Below the pieces are notes generated by a model. That model saw only the letters and a list, made by a program, of their open reading frames with translations. It was not told the origin of the DNA and made no database searches. A DNA stretch of 14,103 nt from Christiangramia sp. (GTDB lineage Bacteria; Bacteroidota; Bacteroidia; Flavobacteriales; Flavobacteriaceae): NCBI GenBank assembly GCA_024644145.1, contig JAHELO010000007.1, forward strand, positions 1 to 14,103, written 5' to 3'. Made by a program: the position numbers and the translations under genes. Shown one piece after another: positions 1-6,937 of the stretch (position 1 is its first letter; every line of letters starts with the position of its first letter).

Positions 1-324
1 CTGAGTTACCCCTTCACAAACAAAATCGAAATGCTTGGTTTCTCCCTGGATCACATTACCAACGGCTATGATAGCGTCCAGCATTTCAAAGCTTTCCTGC
101 ATCTTTTTGCAGCCATAGATTAGCTCAAAGCTTCCAGGCACATTCCATCTAACGATATTCTCCTTTTGTACACCGTTCTCTATCCACGCGTCAAACGCAC
201 CCTGAAAGAGTCCCTCGGTGATCTCATCATTCCACTCAGAAACAACGATCCCAAACCGAAAATCTTTCGCGTTTGGGATCGTATCTTTATCGTATTGGGA
301 AAGGTTCTTACCTTCTGTAGCCAT
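1..324 (-). CDS. ribH: 6,7-dimethyl-8-ribityllumazine synthase, 3' end cut by window
   Basis: The first 108 codons of lumazine synthase, the penultimate enzyme of riboflavin synthesis, are present; the rest lies beyond base 1. The enzyme condenses 5-amino-6-ribitylamino-uracil with dihydroxybutanone phosphate in the cytosol. Visible family signatures are SEWNDEIT near residues 29-36 (Trp31 sits where the family has its ring-stacking aromatic), PGSFEL at 63-68, and GETKHFDFV at 94-102, in which His98 matches the catalytic histidine. The complete family is about 155-165 residues, so roughly 50 residues are missing. The ATG at 324 is only three bases after the stop of the upstream TPR gene, so the two are almost certainly co-transcribed. 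The frame is open to the window edge with no internal stop. Confidence 0.95.
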   Translation of the reverse strand, partial: MATEGKNLSQYDKDTIPNAKDFRFGIVVSEWNDEITEGLFQGAFDAWIENGVQKENIVRWNVPGSFELIYGCKKMQESFEMLDAIIAVGNVIQGETKHFDFVCEGVTQ

Positions 325-327
325 ATT

Positions 328-1101
328 TTAGTTTTTCATCGCGCGGGCCTGCCCAAGGTAGATTGGCACCTTGTCTGCCTCTGGCGCATCAGAATATTCT
401 TCTTCAATCTGAAGTAGGAATTCTTCCGCAGCTTCAGCATCACCTATTTTAATAGCGGTGATCGCAGCTTTTAATAAAAATCTTGGGGTTGTAAATGAAT
501 TAGATCTCATTTCAGCCGCCTTCTCATAGTAACCTAAAGCTTCTTCAGGCTGATCCAACTGAAGAAATGCATCTCCAATTCCTCCGGTTGCCAATGCAGA
601 AAAGATCTCATCATCACTCTCAAATCCTTCTAACTGCTCTATAGCTTCCTGATACTTACCTGTTCTTAGGTAGGCGAATCCAGCATTATAATGTGCCAGG
701 TTTGCAGCATCTGTACCACCGTAGTTATCAATGATATCTAAAAATCCAAACTTCCCTTCTCCCCCATTAAGGGCAAGGTTATATAAAGAATCACTGGCCG
801 TTCCATTTGCTCTTAAAGCCGATGCCATGTATTCCTGAGCCTGTGCCATTTCGTTTGCAGCCTCATTTTGCTTTGGCTCCAATACAAAACGGTTATATCC
901 TAAATATCCTAAAACAGCAACTATAGCAACACCTACAATTATGTAGATATATTTTTGATTATCGGCTACCCATGTTTCAGTTCTACTAGCACCCTCATCT
1001 AAGGTGTTAAAAACTTCTGCAGTTGTAGACTCCTGTTCAGCCGTTTGTTCCCTTTCCTCTTTATTGGAAGGCTTGTATCCTCTTTTCTTATACGTTGCCA
1101 T
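328..1101 (-). CDS. Membrane-anchored tetratricopeptide-repeat protein
   Basis: A 257-residue protein with a charged cytoplasmic-looking N-terminus (about 1-48), one transmembrane helix at about 51-69, and a soluble C-terminal part with TPR-like helices at about 136-165, 169-200 and 207-240. The second repeat, with its ALGYYEKAAE stretch, is the clearest. The layout resembles the YfgM/TPR_21 type of single-pass TPR protein, which in other bacteria works with periplasmic chaperones or the Sec machinery; that role is inference here. It is first in a minus-strand operon with ribH and diverges from recF. No signal peptide or lipobox is visible, so it is probably an inner-membrane protein with its TPR part outside. 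The ATG at 1101 lies 20 bases downstream of a good -7 element. Confidence 0.85.
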   Translation of the reverse strand: MATYKKRGYKPSNKEEREQTAEQESTTAEVFNTLDEGASRTETWVADNQKYIYIIVGVAIVAVLGYLGYNRFVLEPKQNEAANEMAQAQEYMASALRANGTASDSLYNLALNGGEGKFGFLDIIDNYGGTDAANLAHYNAGFAYLRTGKYQEAIEQLEGFESDDEIFSALATGGIGDAFLQLDQPEEALGYYEKAAEMRSNSFTTPRFLLKAAITAIKIGDAEAAEEFLLQIEEEYSDAPEADKVPIYLGQARAMKN

Positions 1102-1121
1102 AAAAAATTTTTAATGCGTGG

Positions 1122-1129
1122 CAAAAATA
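1122..1129 (-). promoter_or_regulatory. Putative -7 element for the TPR-ribH operon
   Basis: On the minus strand this reads TATTTTTG, a perfect match to the Bacteroidota TAnnTTTG element, 20 bases upstream of the ATG at 1101. I find no clear TTTG or TTG 19-21 bases further upstream, so the -33 box is weak or absent. Confidence 0.5.
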
Positions 1130-1248
1130 TAATTTTTTGTGAAAATTAAAAGATAATTTATTTGTATTTTTTATATAATTTCAGCTTCTTTCGGGGCCTC
1201 ATCCGGCTTTTAAACATTAATGATTTTATAGCTGAAACACAGCGATGT

Positions 1249-2328
1249 ATGCATTTAAAAAATCTAAGTCTGCTTAATTATAAAAACCTTAAGACGGCTG
1301 AATTTGATTTCGACGAAAAGATCAACTGCCTGGTTGGAAATAACGGGGTGGGTAAAACCAACGTCCTGGACAGCATATATCACCTCTCCTTTGGGAAGAG
1401 CTATTTTAACCCCATTACTTCTCAGAATATTAATCACGACGCAGAATTTTTTGTAATAGAAGGAGAATTCGAGAAAAACAATAAATCTGAGAAAATACTG
1501 GCCAGCGCAAAGAAGGGTCAGAAAAAAGTAATAAAAAGAAATAATAAGGCATACGATAAAGTAAGTGATCATATTGGCTTTATACCTACTGTTATAATTT
1601 CTCCCGCAGACCGGGATTTGATTATTGAGGGATCTGAAACCAGGAGAAAGTTTATGGATGGCGTGATCTCTCAAAGCGACCATGACTATCTGAACAAGCT
1701 CCTACAATACACCAAACTTACTTCCCAGCGAAATTCACTCTTAAAATACTTTGGTGCAAACAATACTTTTGAAAGAGATACCCTGGAAGTTTATAACCTC
1801 CAGATGAGCAGCCTTGGCCAGGAATTGTTTGAAAAAAGGAAAGCATTTCTTAATGAGTTTATCCCTATCTTCAACAAAAGATATTCAGACATTACCAATA
1901 ATAAGGAAGAAGTTGATATCAATTATAAGAGCCAGTTATTCGAGGCTTCGTTTGCTAACCTATTGGAAGAAAACCTACAAAAGGACATGGCTTTACAGTA
2001 CACCTCTGTAGGAACCCATAAAGATGATCTCAGCTTTGAAATAGAAGGCCATCCTATAAAAAAATTTGGCTCCCAGGGACAGCAGAAATCTTTTTTAATA
2101 GCTTTAAAGCTGGCACAATTCGATTTTATTAAACAAATAAGTAAAGTAAATCCTATTTTATTACTGGATGATATCTTTGACAAACTGGATGAAAATCGCG
2201 TGGCCCATATTGTAGCTTTAGTAGCCACCAATGAGCTGGGCCAGATATTCCTGAGTGATACTCATGCAGACAGGACCGAAAAAGTTGTAAAATCAAGTAA
2301 TCAATCCTATAAAATTTTTAAGCTTTGA
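1249..2328 (+). CDS. recF: DNA replication and repair protein RecF
   Basis: RecF is an SMC/ABC-type ATPase that binds DNA at gaps and helps RecO and RecR load RecA for recombinational repair. The product is 359 residues, the normal family length. The N-terminal strand pattern ([12 protein letters not shown]) leads to Walker A GNNGVGKT at 30-37. The ABC signature GSQGQQKS is at 274-281, and Walker B ILLLDD at 303-308 is followed by the D-loop region DKLDENR. The ATG at 1249 is chosen because homology begins exactly there. A TTG at 1162 would add 29 residues unlike the family and would overlap possible promoter sequence. The stop overlaps the start of the next gene. The promoter is unclear: a TTTATTTG at 1157-1164 is near the -7 consensus, but its upstream TTTG (1136-1139) is only 17 bases away. 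Confidence 0.96.
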   Translation: MHLKNLSLLNYKNLKTAEFDFDEKINCLVGNNGVGKTNVLDSIYHLSFGKSYFNPITSQNINHDAEFFVIEGEFEKNNKSEKILASAKKGQKKVIKRNNKAYDKVSDHIGFIPTVIISPADRDLIIEGSETRRKFMDGVISQSDHDYLNKLLQYTKLTSQRNSLLKYFGANNTFERDTLEVYNLQMSSLGQELFEKRKAFLNEFIPIFNKRYSDITNNKEEVDINYKSQLFEASFANLLEENLQKDMALQYTSVGTHKDDLSFEIEGHPIKKFGSQGQQKSFLIALKLAQFDFIKQISKVNPILLLDDIFDKLDENRVAHIVALVATNELGQIFLSDTHADRTEKVVKSSNQSYKIFKL

Positions 2329-2765
2329 AAAAAGTACTGATTCTTATTTCCATTTTTGCATTTGTTGCGTGTAGCGGTAATGACCCCAAGGAACAATTAA
2401 AGCATCTGGACGGATACTGGCAAATAGAAAAAGTTGAGATTCAGAAAGATTCAGTTATAGAATACAGTCTCAGCCAGTATATAGACTATATAGAAATCAA
2501 GGATTCCACAGGTTTTCGGAAAAAACTGAAACCAAAGATCGACGGCGGTTTTATAAAAGCCTCTAATGATTCTGAGAATATCACCGCCAGAATAGAAAAT
2601 GACAGGCTTATTCTTTATTACTCTACGCCTTTTGATGAATGGCAGGAAGAAGTTCTGAAAGCTTCAGAAGAAGAGCTCGTGATCATGAACAAGGATAATA
2701 AAAAATATTATTACCAGAGATACCAACCTTTACTAAGCCAAGATGAAGAAGAGACGCAAGAATGA
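2325..2765 (+). CDS. Small lipoprotein, lipocalin-like
   Basis: A 146-residue protein with a short signal peptide and lipobox FVAC, giving Cys16 as the lipidated residue. The mature part starts with a lipocalin-like pattern ([12 protein letters not shown] at about 28-39) and is rich in short beta strands, as expected for a small barrel. A ligand cannot be named. The start is a TTG whose last two bases overlap the recF TGA (TTGA), which points to translational coupling with recF. The signal peptide begins right after that codon and there is no better start. Its 3' end overlaps the next gene by 23 bases. An envelope lipoprotein between two DNA-metabolism genes is odd in function but clean in sequence. 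The family assignment is tentative; the lipoprotein call is firm. Confidence 0.82.
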   Translation: MKKVLILISIFAFVACSGNDPKEQLKHLDGYWQIEKVEIQKDSVIEYSLSQYIDYIEIKDSTGFRKKLKPKIDGGFIKASNDSENITARIENDRLILYYSTPFDEWQEEVLKASEEELVIMNKDNKKYYYQRYQPLLSQDEEETQE

Positions 2766-3042
2766 AGAAATGAAACTCGGTGACTTACTGAAAAGTTTCG
2801 TAGACGAGAATAAACTGGACAAGGGCCTGAATCAGGTAAAGATCAGGGATGTTTGGAACAATCAAATGGGTCCTGCCATTGAGAGATACACCACGGGATT
2901 AAAACTTAAGAACGACACGCTTTATGTACAGTTAAGTTCTTCGGTCCTTAGAGAAGAATTGAGCTATGGTAAAGAAAAAATAATAAAGAACCTCAATGAA
3001 GAAATGGGACAGGAATTAATTTCCAAACTTGTATTGAGATAA
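2743..3042 (+). CDS. DUF721/DciA-like protein
   Basis: A basic 99-residue protein of the DUF721 (DciA) type. It shows a helical N-terminal part (LGDLLKSFVDENKLDKGLNQ), then VWNNQMGPAIERYT at about 38-51, then the typical DTLYVQLSSSVLREELSY stretch at 58-75 and a helix (KIIKNLNEE). DciA proteins interact with the replicative helicase DnaB and help load it in bacteria that lack DnaC or DnaI. Whether this short Bacteroidota version does so is inference. Its start overlaps the preceding lipoprotein gene by 23 bases. An alternative ATG at 2770 would shorten it by nine mostly charged residues; 2743 is preferred because the family usually has such a basic lead-in. The link with recF is also seen in other phyla, where DUF721 genes often follow recF near dnaA. 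Confidence 0.85.
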   Translation: MKKRRKNEEMKLGDLLKSFVDENKLDKGLNQVKIRDVWNNQMGPAIERYTTGLKLKNDTLYVQLSSSVLREELSYGKEKIIKNLNEEMGQELISKLVLR

Positions 3043-3064
3043 TATTCTTCCACAGAACCTCCGT

Positions 3065-3298
3065 ATGAAACGTATAATATTACTGTATACAATCTATTTT
3101 ACTACATTTTTCACTCTTTTCATCGGGGGCCAAACTGCAATAGAACGTTTCTTTCCTGAATTAGATCATCTTTATGCATTATTAATAGCAGGAGCATTAA
3201 CTATTCTACTCACCCCTACAGTCCGTAAAACTGATGTGGAGCAGGGTTCCAGATACCAACTCAAATGGTTATTTCGTAAGGAACCACTGATAAAATAA
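3065..3298 (+). CDS. Small two-helix membrane protein of unknown function
   Basis: A 77-residue protein with hydrophobic segments at about 4-21 and 35-51, joined by a short loop with acidic residues (AIERFFPELD). The C-terminal tail of about 25 residues is charged and ends KWLFRKEPLIK. No catalytic motif is visible and I cannot assign a function. It lies 22 bases after the DUF721 gene on the same strand and just before a strong terminator, so it looks like the last gene of the recF operon. Length and codon use look normal for a real gene. Flavobacteria commonly carry small proteins with this kind of two-helix layout, but I rely only on hydrophobicity and context. Confidence 0.7.
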   Translation: MKRIILLYTIYFTTFFTLFIGGQTAIERFFPELDHLYALLIAGALTILLTPTVRKTDVEQGSRYQLKWLFRKEPLIK

Positions 3299-3361
3299 AA
3301 TGCAAGAGTAAACTTCGATTTCGATCTGTCATCAGAATTAGATTAGATTAAATTAAAGCAA

Positions 3362-3397
3362 AAAAAAAACCGGCCTCTTAAAAGACCGGTTTTTTTA
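3362..3397. terminator. Two-way intrinsic terminator between recF operon and ndk
   Basis: An A-run is followed by ACCGG, an inner TCTT/AAGA stem with a two-base bulge, then CCGGT and a run of seven T. The A-run and T-run on either side let the hairpin work on both strands, which suits the convergent genes ending at 3298 and 3419. Confidence 0.9.
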
Positions 3398-3418
3398 TGA
3401 TAATATGAAATGGTTCTC

Positions 3419-3838
3419 TTAGAACATTTCTCTACCAGCAAAATGGAAAGCACCTTCTATTTGTGCATTTTCATCGCTGTCACTTCCATGTACTGCATTT
3501 TCTCCAATACTGGTAGCGTACTTCTTTCTAATTGTACCTTCAGCAGCCTCTTCTGGATTTGTAGCACCAATAAGAGTTCTAAAATCTTCTACAGCGTTGT
3601 CTTTTTCAAGAATAGCTGCAACGATAGGACCACGAGTCATGAATTCTACTAATTCTCCAAAAAACGGACGCTCTTTATGGATCGCATAAAAAGTTTCAGC
3701 ATCTCTCTGAGTCATTTGAGTAAGCTTCATAGCTACGATTCTAAATCCTGAAGCCGTGATCTGGTCTAATATTCCACCAATATGCCCGTTCTCTACTGCA
3801 TCTGGCTTAATCATGGTGAATGTTCTATTTCCTGCCAT
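3419..3838 (-). CDS. ndk: Nucleoside diphosphate kinase
   Basis: Ndk moves the gamma phosphate from ATP to other nucleoside diphosphates through a phosphohistidine intermediate, balancing NTP and dNTP pools in the cytosol. The 139 residues match the usual short bacterial form. Visible motifs are [10 protein letters not shown] at 6-15 (Lys11 contacts phosphate), [15 protein letters not shown] at 57-71, and the active-site NAVHGSDS at 114-121 with catalytic His117. The C-terminus ends as is common in the family. It is a single-gene transcription unit with its own promoter (3861-3890), facing the recF operon and diverging from the DHH phosphoesterase gene. Nothing is truncated or unusual. Confidence 0.98.
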   Translation of the reverse strand: MAGNRTFTMIKPDAVENGHIGGILDQITASGFRIVAMKLTQMTQRDAETFYAIHKERPFFGELVEFMTRGPIVAAILEKDNAVEDFRTLIGATNPEEAAEGTIRKKYATSIGENAVHGSDSDENAQIEGAFHFAGREMF

Positions 3839-3860
3839 TGTAAGGTTTTTAAATTTGGTG

Positions 3861-3890
3861 CAAAAATAAATAATTCCTTTCCAAATACAA
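3861..3890 (-). promoter_or_regulatory. Sigma-ABfr-type promoter of ndk
   Basis: The minus strand reads TTG at 3890-3888, a spacer of 19 bases, then TATTTTTG at 3868-3861. This fits the Bacteroidota housekeeping pattern TTG-N19-21-TAnnTTTG, and the -7 element ends 22 bases before the ATG at 3838. It is the most complete promoter in the window. Confidence 0.65.
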
Positions 3891-4017
3891 GCTCTTTAGT
3901 CATTTATGTTATCACCGGGAATTTCAGTTCTGTAATATGTCCAGTATGCAATTCATTTACTTTTAATATGAGACAAAGTCAATACAGAATTTCACTATGA
4001 TCTATCTTTAATTTTAA

Positions 4018-4027
4018 AGCCCGGGCT
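4018..4027. repeat. GC-rich 10-bp palindrome in the ndk/nrnA gap
   Basis: AGCCCGGGCT is a perfect palindrome in otherwise AT-rich intergenic DNA, about 23 bases upstream of the putative -7 element of the downstream gene. It could be an operator half-site pair or chance; there is no T-run, so it is not a good terminator. Confidence 0.35.
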
Positions 4028-4050
4028 ATTTCTTAAGTATTATTAAATTG

Positions 4051-4058
4051 TATATTTA
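4051..4058 (+). promoter_or_regulatory. Putative -7 element for the nrnA-gldI operon
   Basis: TATATTTA matches TAnnTTTG at all fixed positions except the last. It ends nine bases before the ATG at 4068, which would imply a very short leader. No convincing -33 box is seen. Confidence 0.35.
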
Positions 4059-4067
4059 GCCTCGATT

Positions 4068-5084
4068 ATGATAGACACAAGAATACTCGAAATCACGGCC
4101 GAGCTGGCCAGAGCAGAAAATATAGTGATAGTACCTCACAAAGGCCCAGATGGTGATGCTATGGGTTCTACCCTGGGACTAATGCATTTTTTAAGAGACA
4201 AGGGGCATAAGGCTACTGTGATAGCCCCCAATGATTATCCGCATTTTTTAAAATGGCTTCCTGGCTCTGAGGAGGTGATCATTTATGAAACTGAAAAAGA
4301 AAGGTCGGACCAGCTGATCTCTCAGGCCGAGATCGTATTCACCCTTGATTTCAATAACCTTTCCCGTAGTGGGTCTATGCAGGATTCCCTAATTGCCTCT
4401 GATGCAGTATTTGTAATGATAGACCATCACCAGGAACCATCAGATTATGCGAATTATACCTATAGTGATTCTAAAATGAGCTCTACCTGTGAGATGGTAT
4501 ATAAATTTATCGACAAGCTTAGGGCCAGCAAAAAGATCACGCCGGAGATCGCCACTTGCCTTTATACAGGTATAATGACAGATACTGGCTCATTCAGGTT
4601 TAGTTCAACTTCAAGCGACACCCACCGGGTGATTGCAGACCTGATTGATAAGGGTGCAAAAAATGACAGGATCCATAACAATATTTACGACACCAATTCT
4701 GAAAACAAATTACAGTTATTAGGTACTGCCTTGAAAAATTTAAAGGTCAATAAAGAACTGAGAACGGCTTATATAAGCCTTTCACAGGAAGAATTAGATC
4801 GTCATAATTTTCAGAAAGGTGATACTGAAGGATTTGTAAATTATGGACTGGCTCTGGATGGAATAATATTCGCAGTGATCTTTATTGAAAAGGCTAATGA
4901 AAATATCATTAAAATGTCGTTCAGATCTAAAGGTCATTTTGATGTAAACAAATTTGCCCGTTCGCATTTTGAAGGTGGAGGCCATATAAATGCAGCCGGA
5001 GGAAAAAGCGATCTTTCATTGAATGACACGATAGTTAAATTTAATGATATCTTACCCGAATATGCTGAACAGTTAAAGAAATGA
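4068..5084 (+). CDS. nrnA: DHH/DHHA1 phosphoesterase, NrnA type (oligoribonuclease/pAp phosphatase)
   Basis: A 338-residue DHH-family phosphoesterase. NrnA enzymes degrade very short RNA oligomers to mononucleotides and dephosphorylate 3'-phosphoadenosine 5'-phosphate, using manganese in the cytosol. Metal-site motifs are clear: HKGPDGDAMGS at 24-34, LDFNN at 93-97, the name-giving DHH at 119-121, and TGIMTDTGSFRFSST at 167-181. The C-terminal DHHA1 substrate-binding domain ends with GGGHINAAGG at 303-312. Length is normal for the family. It is the first gene of a plus-strand group and its TGA overlaps the gldI ATG by four bases (ATGA). A c-di-AMP or pGpG phosphodiesterase of the related GdpP/DhhP types is the main alternative; the lack of membrane, PAS or GGDEF parts and the length favour NrnA or DhhP. 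Confidence 0.92.
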   Translation: MIDTRILEITAELARAENIVIVPHKGPDGDAMGSTLGLMHFLRDKGHKATVIAPNDYPHFLKWLPGSEEVIIYETEKERSDQLISQAEIVFTLDFNNLSRSGSMQDSLIASDAVFVMIDHHQEPSDYANYTYSDSKMSSTCEMVYKFIDKLRASKKITPEIATCLYTGIMTDTGSFRFSSTSSDTHRVIADLIDKGAKNDRIHNNIYDTNSENKLQLLGTALKNLKVNKELRTAYISLSQEELDRHNFQKGDTEGFVNYGLALDGIIFAVIFIEKANENIIKMSFRSKGHFDVNKFARSHFEGGGHINAAGGKSDLSLNDTIVKFNDILPEYAEQLKK

Positions 5085-5641
5085 GACATTTAATCACCCT
5101 GATTATAGTAATCACCATAGCCGGTTGTAAATCGCCGGAAGCCAGATATCCCGTATCTCAAAATACCGGCTCTTATATAGATGAATCTGTACAAAGAAAT
5201 AAGGAGATGATCGCGGAAGAAGAAGATCATATCAAGCAGGTGATGGGTGAAAATACAGATACTGAATTCCTTACTTCAGCAGATGGTTTCTGGTATTATT
5301 ATAACGAGAAATCTACCGATAGCACAAATACTAGGACACCAGAGTTCGGCGATATAGTTGTTTTTGACTATTCCATTTCTAGCCTTGATGGCCGGCCAAT
5401 TTATGCTGAAGGTGAGAAACCAACCCGAGAATATGCCATAGATAAAGAAAAGCTTTTCACTGGTTTAAGGCAGGGTCTCAAGCTTATGAAAGAAGGTGAG
5501 ACAGTAACCTTCCTTTTTCCATCTCATAAGGCTTTCGGCTATTATGGCGATAAAAAAAGAATTGGCAGGAATACTCCCATTACCGCTAAGGTTACCCTGC
5601 ACGAAATAAAAGAAGAATCCAATCAAGAATCCAATAATTAA
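5081..5641 (+). CDS. gldI: Gliding motility lipoprotein GldI, FKBP-type prolyl isomerase
   Basis: A 186-residue lipoprotein with signal peptide and lipobox IAGC (Cys16). The segment just after it, SPEARYPVS at 18-26, is characteristic of GldI. A helical stretch (about 36-56) leads to the GFWYYY motif at 69-74, then an FKBP domain at about 88-176: FGDIVVFDYSIS, LFTGLRQGLKLMKEGE, FPSHKAFGY and TPITAKVTLHEI. GldI is needed for gliding in Flavobacterium johnsoniae and is thought to help fold other envelope motility proteins by cis-trans proline isomerisation. It overlaps the preceding gene by four bases, suggesting coupled translation, and another prolyl isomerase lipoprotein follows. The presence of gldI suggests, but does not prove, that this organism glides or uses type IX secretion. 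The C-terminal tail is a low-complexity Glu/Asn/Ser stretch. Confidence 0.94.
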   Translation: MRHLITLIIVITIAGCKSPEARYPVSQNTGSYIDESVQRNKEMIAEEEDHIKQVMGENTDTEFLTSADGFWYYYNEKSTDSTNTRTPEFGDIVVFDYSISSLDGRPIYAEGEKPTREYAIDKEKLFTGLRQGLKLMKEGETVTFLFPSHKAFGYYGDKKRIGRNTPITAKVTLHEIKEESNQESNN

Positions 5642-5657
5642 AAATAGAAGGAGCTAT

Positions 5658-5689
5658 AGCGATTTCAGATTTAATCTGAAATGGCTTTT
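5658..5689 (+). repeat. Perfect inverted repeat after gldI, possible weak terminator or operator
   Basis: Positions 5662-5682 form ten-base arms around one central base (ATTTCAGATT/T/AATCTGAAAT). The arms extend outward past a G-G mismatch by AGC/GCT (5658-5660 and 5684-5686), and TTTT overlaps the 3' edge. It may end or attenuate the transcript between gldI and the next gene, or bind a dimeric regulator. The ATG at 5681 lies inside it and is not the start of the next gene. Confidence 0.55.
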
Positions 5690-5731
5690 GGCGAATTGTA
5701 TATAACCAGTCAGAAAAATAAATTAATACAA

Positions 5732-6862
5732 ATGAGAACAAAGAGCATTTTTTTACTACTAACATTAGCTTTTAGCTTAATTTCCTGCAAGGAAGAATAT
5801 CCCGAATTGGAAGATGGCATGTATGCTGAATTCAACACTTCAATGGGCCCAATAGTTGCCGAACTTTATTTTGAAGAAACTCCCATGACGGTTGCGAACT
5901 TCGTTTCCCTGGCAGAAGGTACAAGCAAGATGGTAGACAGTACATTTAAAGGGAAGAAATACTATGACGGGCTTGTATTTCACCGTATCATCGATGGTTT
6001 TATGATCCAGGGTGGAGATCCTACCGGAACAGGTAGTGGCGGCCCAGGGTACAAGTATCCAGATGAATTCGTAGATAGCCTAAGCCATGACTCCAAGGGA
6101 ATTCTTTCTATGGCCAATGCCGGCCCGGGAACTAACGGCAGTCAGTTTTTCATCACTCTTGCTCCGGTTGAGCAGTTAGATGGCAGACATACTGTTTTTG
6201 GAAAAATAGTTAAAGGCCAGGATGTAGTAGACTCTATCGGAAAAGTTGAAACAGGCCCACGTGACCGCCCTGTAAAGGATGTGGTAATGAATGAAGTAAA
6301 CATCATAAGAAAAGGAAGCGCCGCTAAGGATTTTGAGGCAGAAAAAGTTTTTGAAACCAAATTAGCCGACGTTGAAGCGAAAAAGGAAGCGGAAGCTAAA
6401 AAGATGCAGGAATTGGCAGCAAAGAAAGCTAAAGAATTTAAAGCCTTAGAACCAAAAGCCGATTCTTTAGAAAGCGGTTTAAAGATCTACTTTGAAACTA
6501 AAGGAGACGGCGAAAAACCAAAGAATGGCCAGCAGGTAAATGTTAACTATGAAGGTTATTTTGCCGATGGAACCATCTTCGATACCAATAAGGAAGAAGT
6601 TGCCAAAGAAATGGATATCTACAATGAGCAAAGAGCAATGAAGGGTGGTTATGGCCCAATGCCAATGGTATATGGTCCAGATGCACCAATGATCCCAGGG
6701 TTTAAAGAAGGGATTCAGCAAATGAGTGTAGGTGATGAAGCCGTGATCTGGATTCCCAGCCATTTGGGTTATGGTGAAAGAGGTGCAGGAAGTGTAATCC
6801 CTCCTAATACAGATCTTATTTTCAGAATTAAACTGGTAGAAATGGCCGAAGAAGCAAAATAA
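5732..6862 (+). CDS. Lipoprotein with cyclophilin and FKBP prolyl isomerase domains
   Basis: A 376-residue lipoprotein (lipobox LISC, Cys19) with two unrelated prolyl isomerase folds. The cyclophilin part spans about 30-193, with FHR at 83-85 (catalytic Arg85), MIQGGD at 91-96, NGSQFFIT at 135-142 and LDGRHTVFG at 149-157. A charged, Lys/Glu/Ala-rich helix that may be coiled coil fills about 198-240. The FKBP part at about 250-370 shows VNYEGYFADGTIFDTN, MIPGFKEGI, GYGERGAGSVIPPNT and LIFRIKLVEM. Between FDTN and MIPGF there is a loop insertion of about 30 residues rich in Met, Gly, Pro and Tyr. Such cyclophilin-FKBP fusions (dual-family immunophilins) are known in Flavobacteria. It probably folds outer-membrane or secreted proteins in the periplasm. 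The start at 5732 places the signal peptide correctly; the ATG at 5681 falls inside a hairpin. Confidence 0.93.
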   Translation: MRTKSIFLLLTLAFSLISCKEEYPELEDGMYAEFNTSMGPIVAELYFEETPMTVANFVSLAEGTSKMVDSTFKGKKYYDGLVFHRIIDGFMIQGGDPTGTGSGGPGYKYPDEFVDSLSHDSKGILSMANAGPGTNGSQFFITLAPVEQLDGRHTVFGKIVKGQDVVDSIGKVETGPRDRPVKDVVMNEVNIIRKGSAAKDFEAEKVFETKLADVEAKKEAEAKKMQELAAKKAKEFKALEPKADSLESGLKIYFETKGDGEKPKNGQQVNVNYEGYFADGTIFDTNKEEVAKEMDIYNEQRAMKGGYGPMPMVYGPDAPMIPGFKEGIQQMSVGDEAVIWIPSHLGYGERGAGSVIPPNTDLIFRIKLVEMAEEAK

Positions 6863-6883
6863 TTCTTCTGTGATCAACCAATA

Positions 6884-6917
6884 AAAAAGCCCTTTGCACA
6901 AATGCTCAGGGCTTTTT
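6884..6917. terminator. Two-way intrinsic terminator between the immunophilin gene and pepD
   Basis: AAAAAGCCCT at 6884-6893 pairs with AGGGCTTTTT at 6908-6917 around a 14-base loop. The flanking A-run and T-run make it usable on both strands, as expected between convergent genes. Confidence 0.92.
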
Positions 6918-6937
6918 CTTTTTAAAATATCTATTTC

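Noticed and set aside
1162..1248. An N-terminal extension of recF from a TTG at 1162
   Set aside because: The 29 extra residues do not resemble RecF, the family begins at the ATG at 1249, and the extension covers likely promoter sequence.
2077..2103. RecF signature reading GSQGQQKS instead of a classic LSGGQ
   Set aside because: This form is normal for the Bacillus-like branch of RecF proteins, so it is not a defect or novelty.
3340..3358. Short ATTAG-type tandem repeat before the terminator
   Set aside because: Only two to three imperfect copies in AT-rich intergenic DNA; likely chance.
3410..4000. Plus-strand open frames across ndk and its upstream gap
   Set aside because: They are antisense to ndk or run over its promoter, and their translations look like noise.
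5681..5731. A longer immunophilin starting at the ATG at 5681
   Set aside because: That ATG is inside the inverted repeat, and the extra residues would sit in front of a clear lipoprotein signal peptide.
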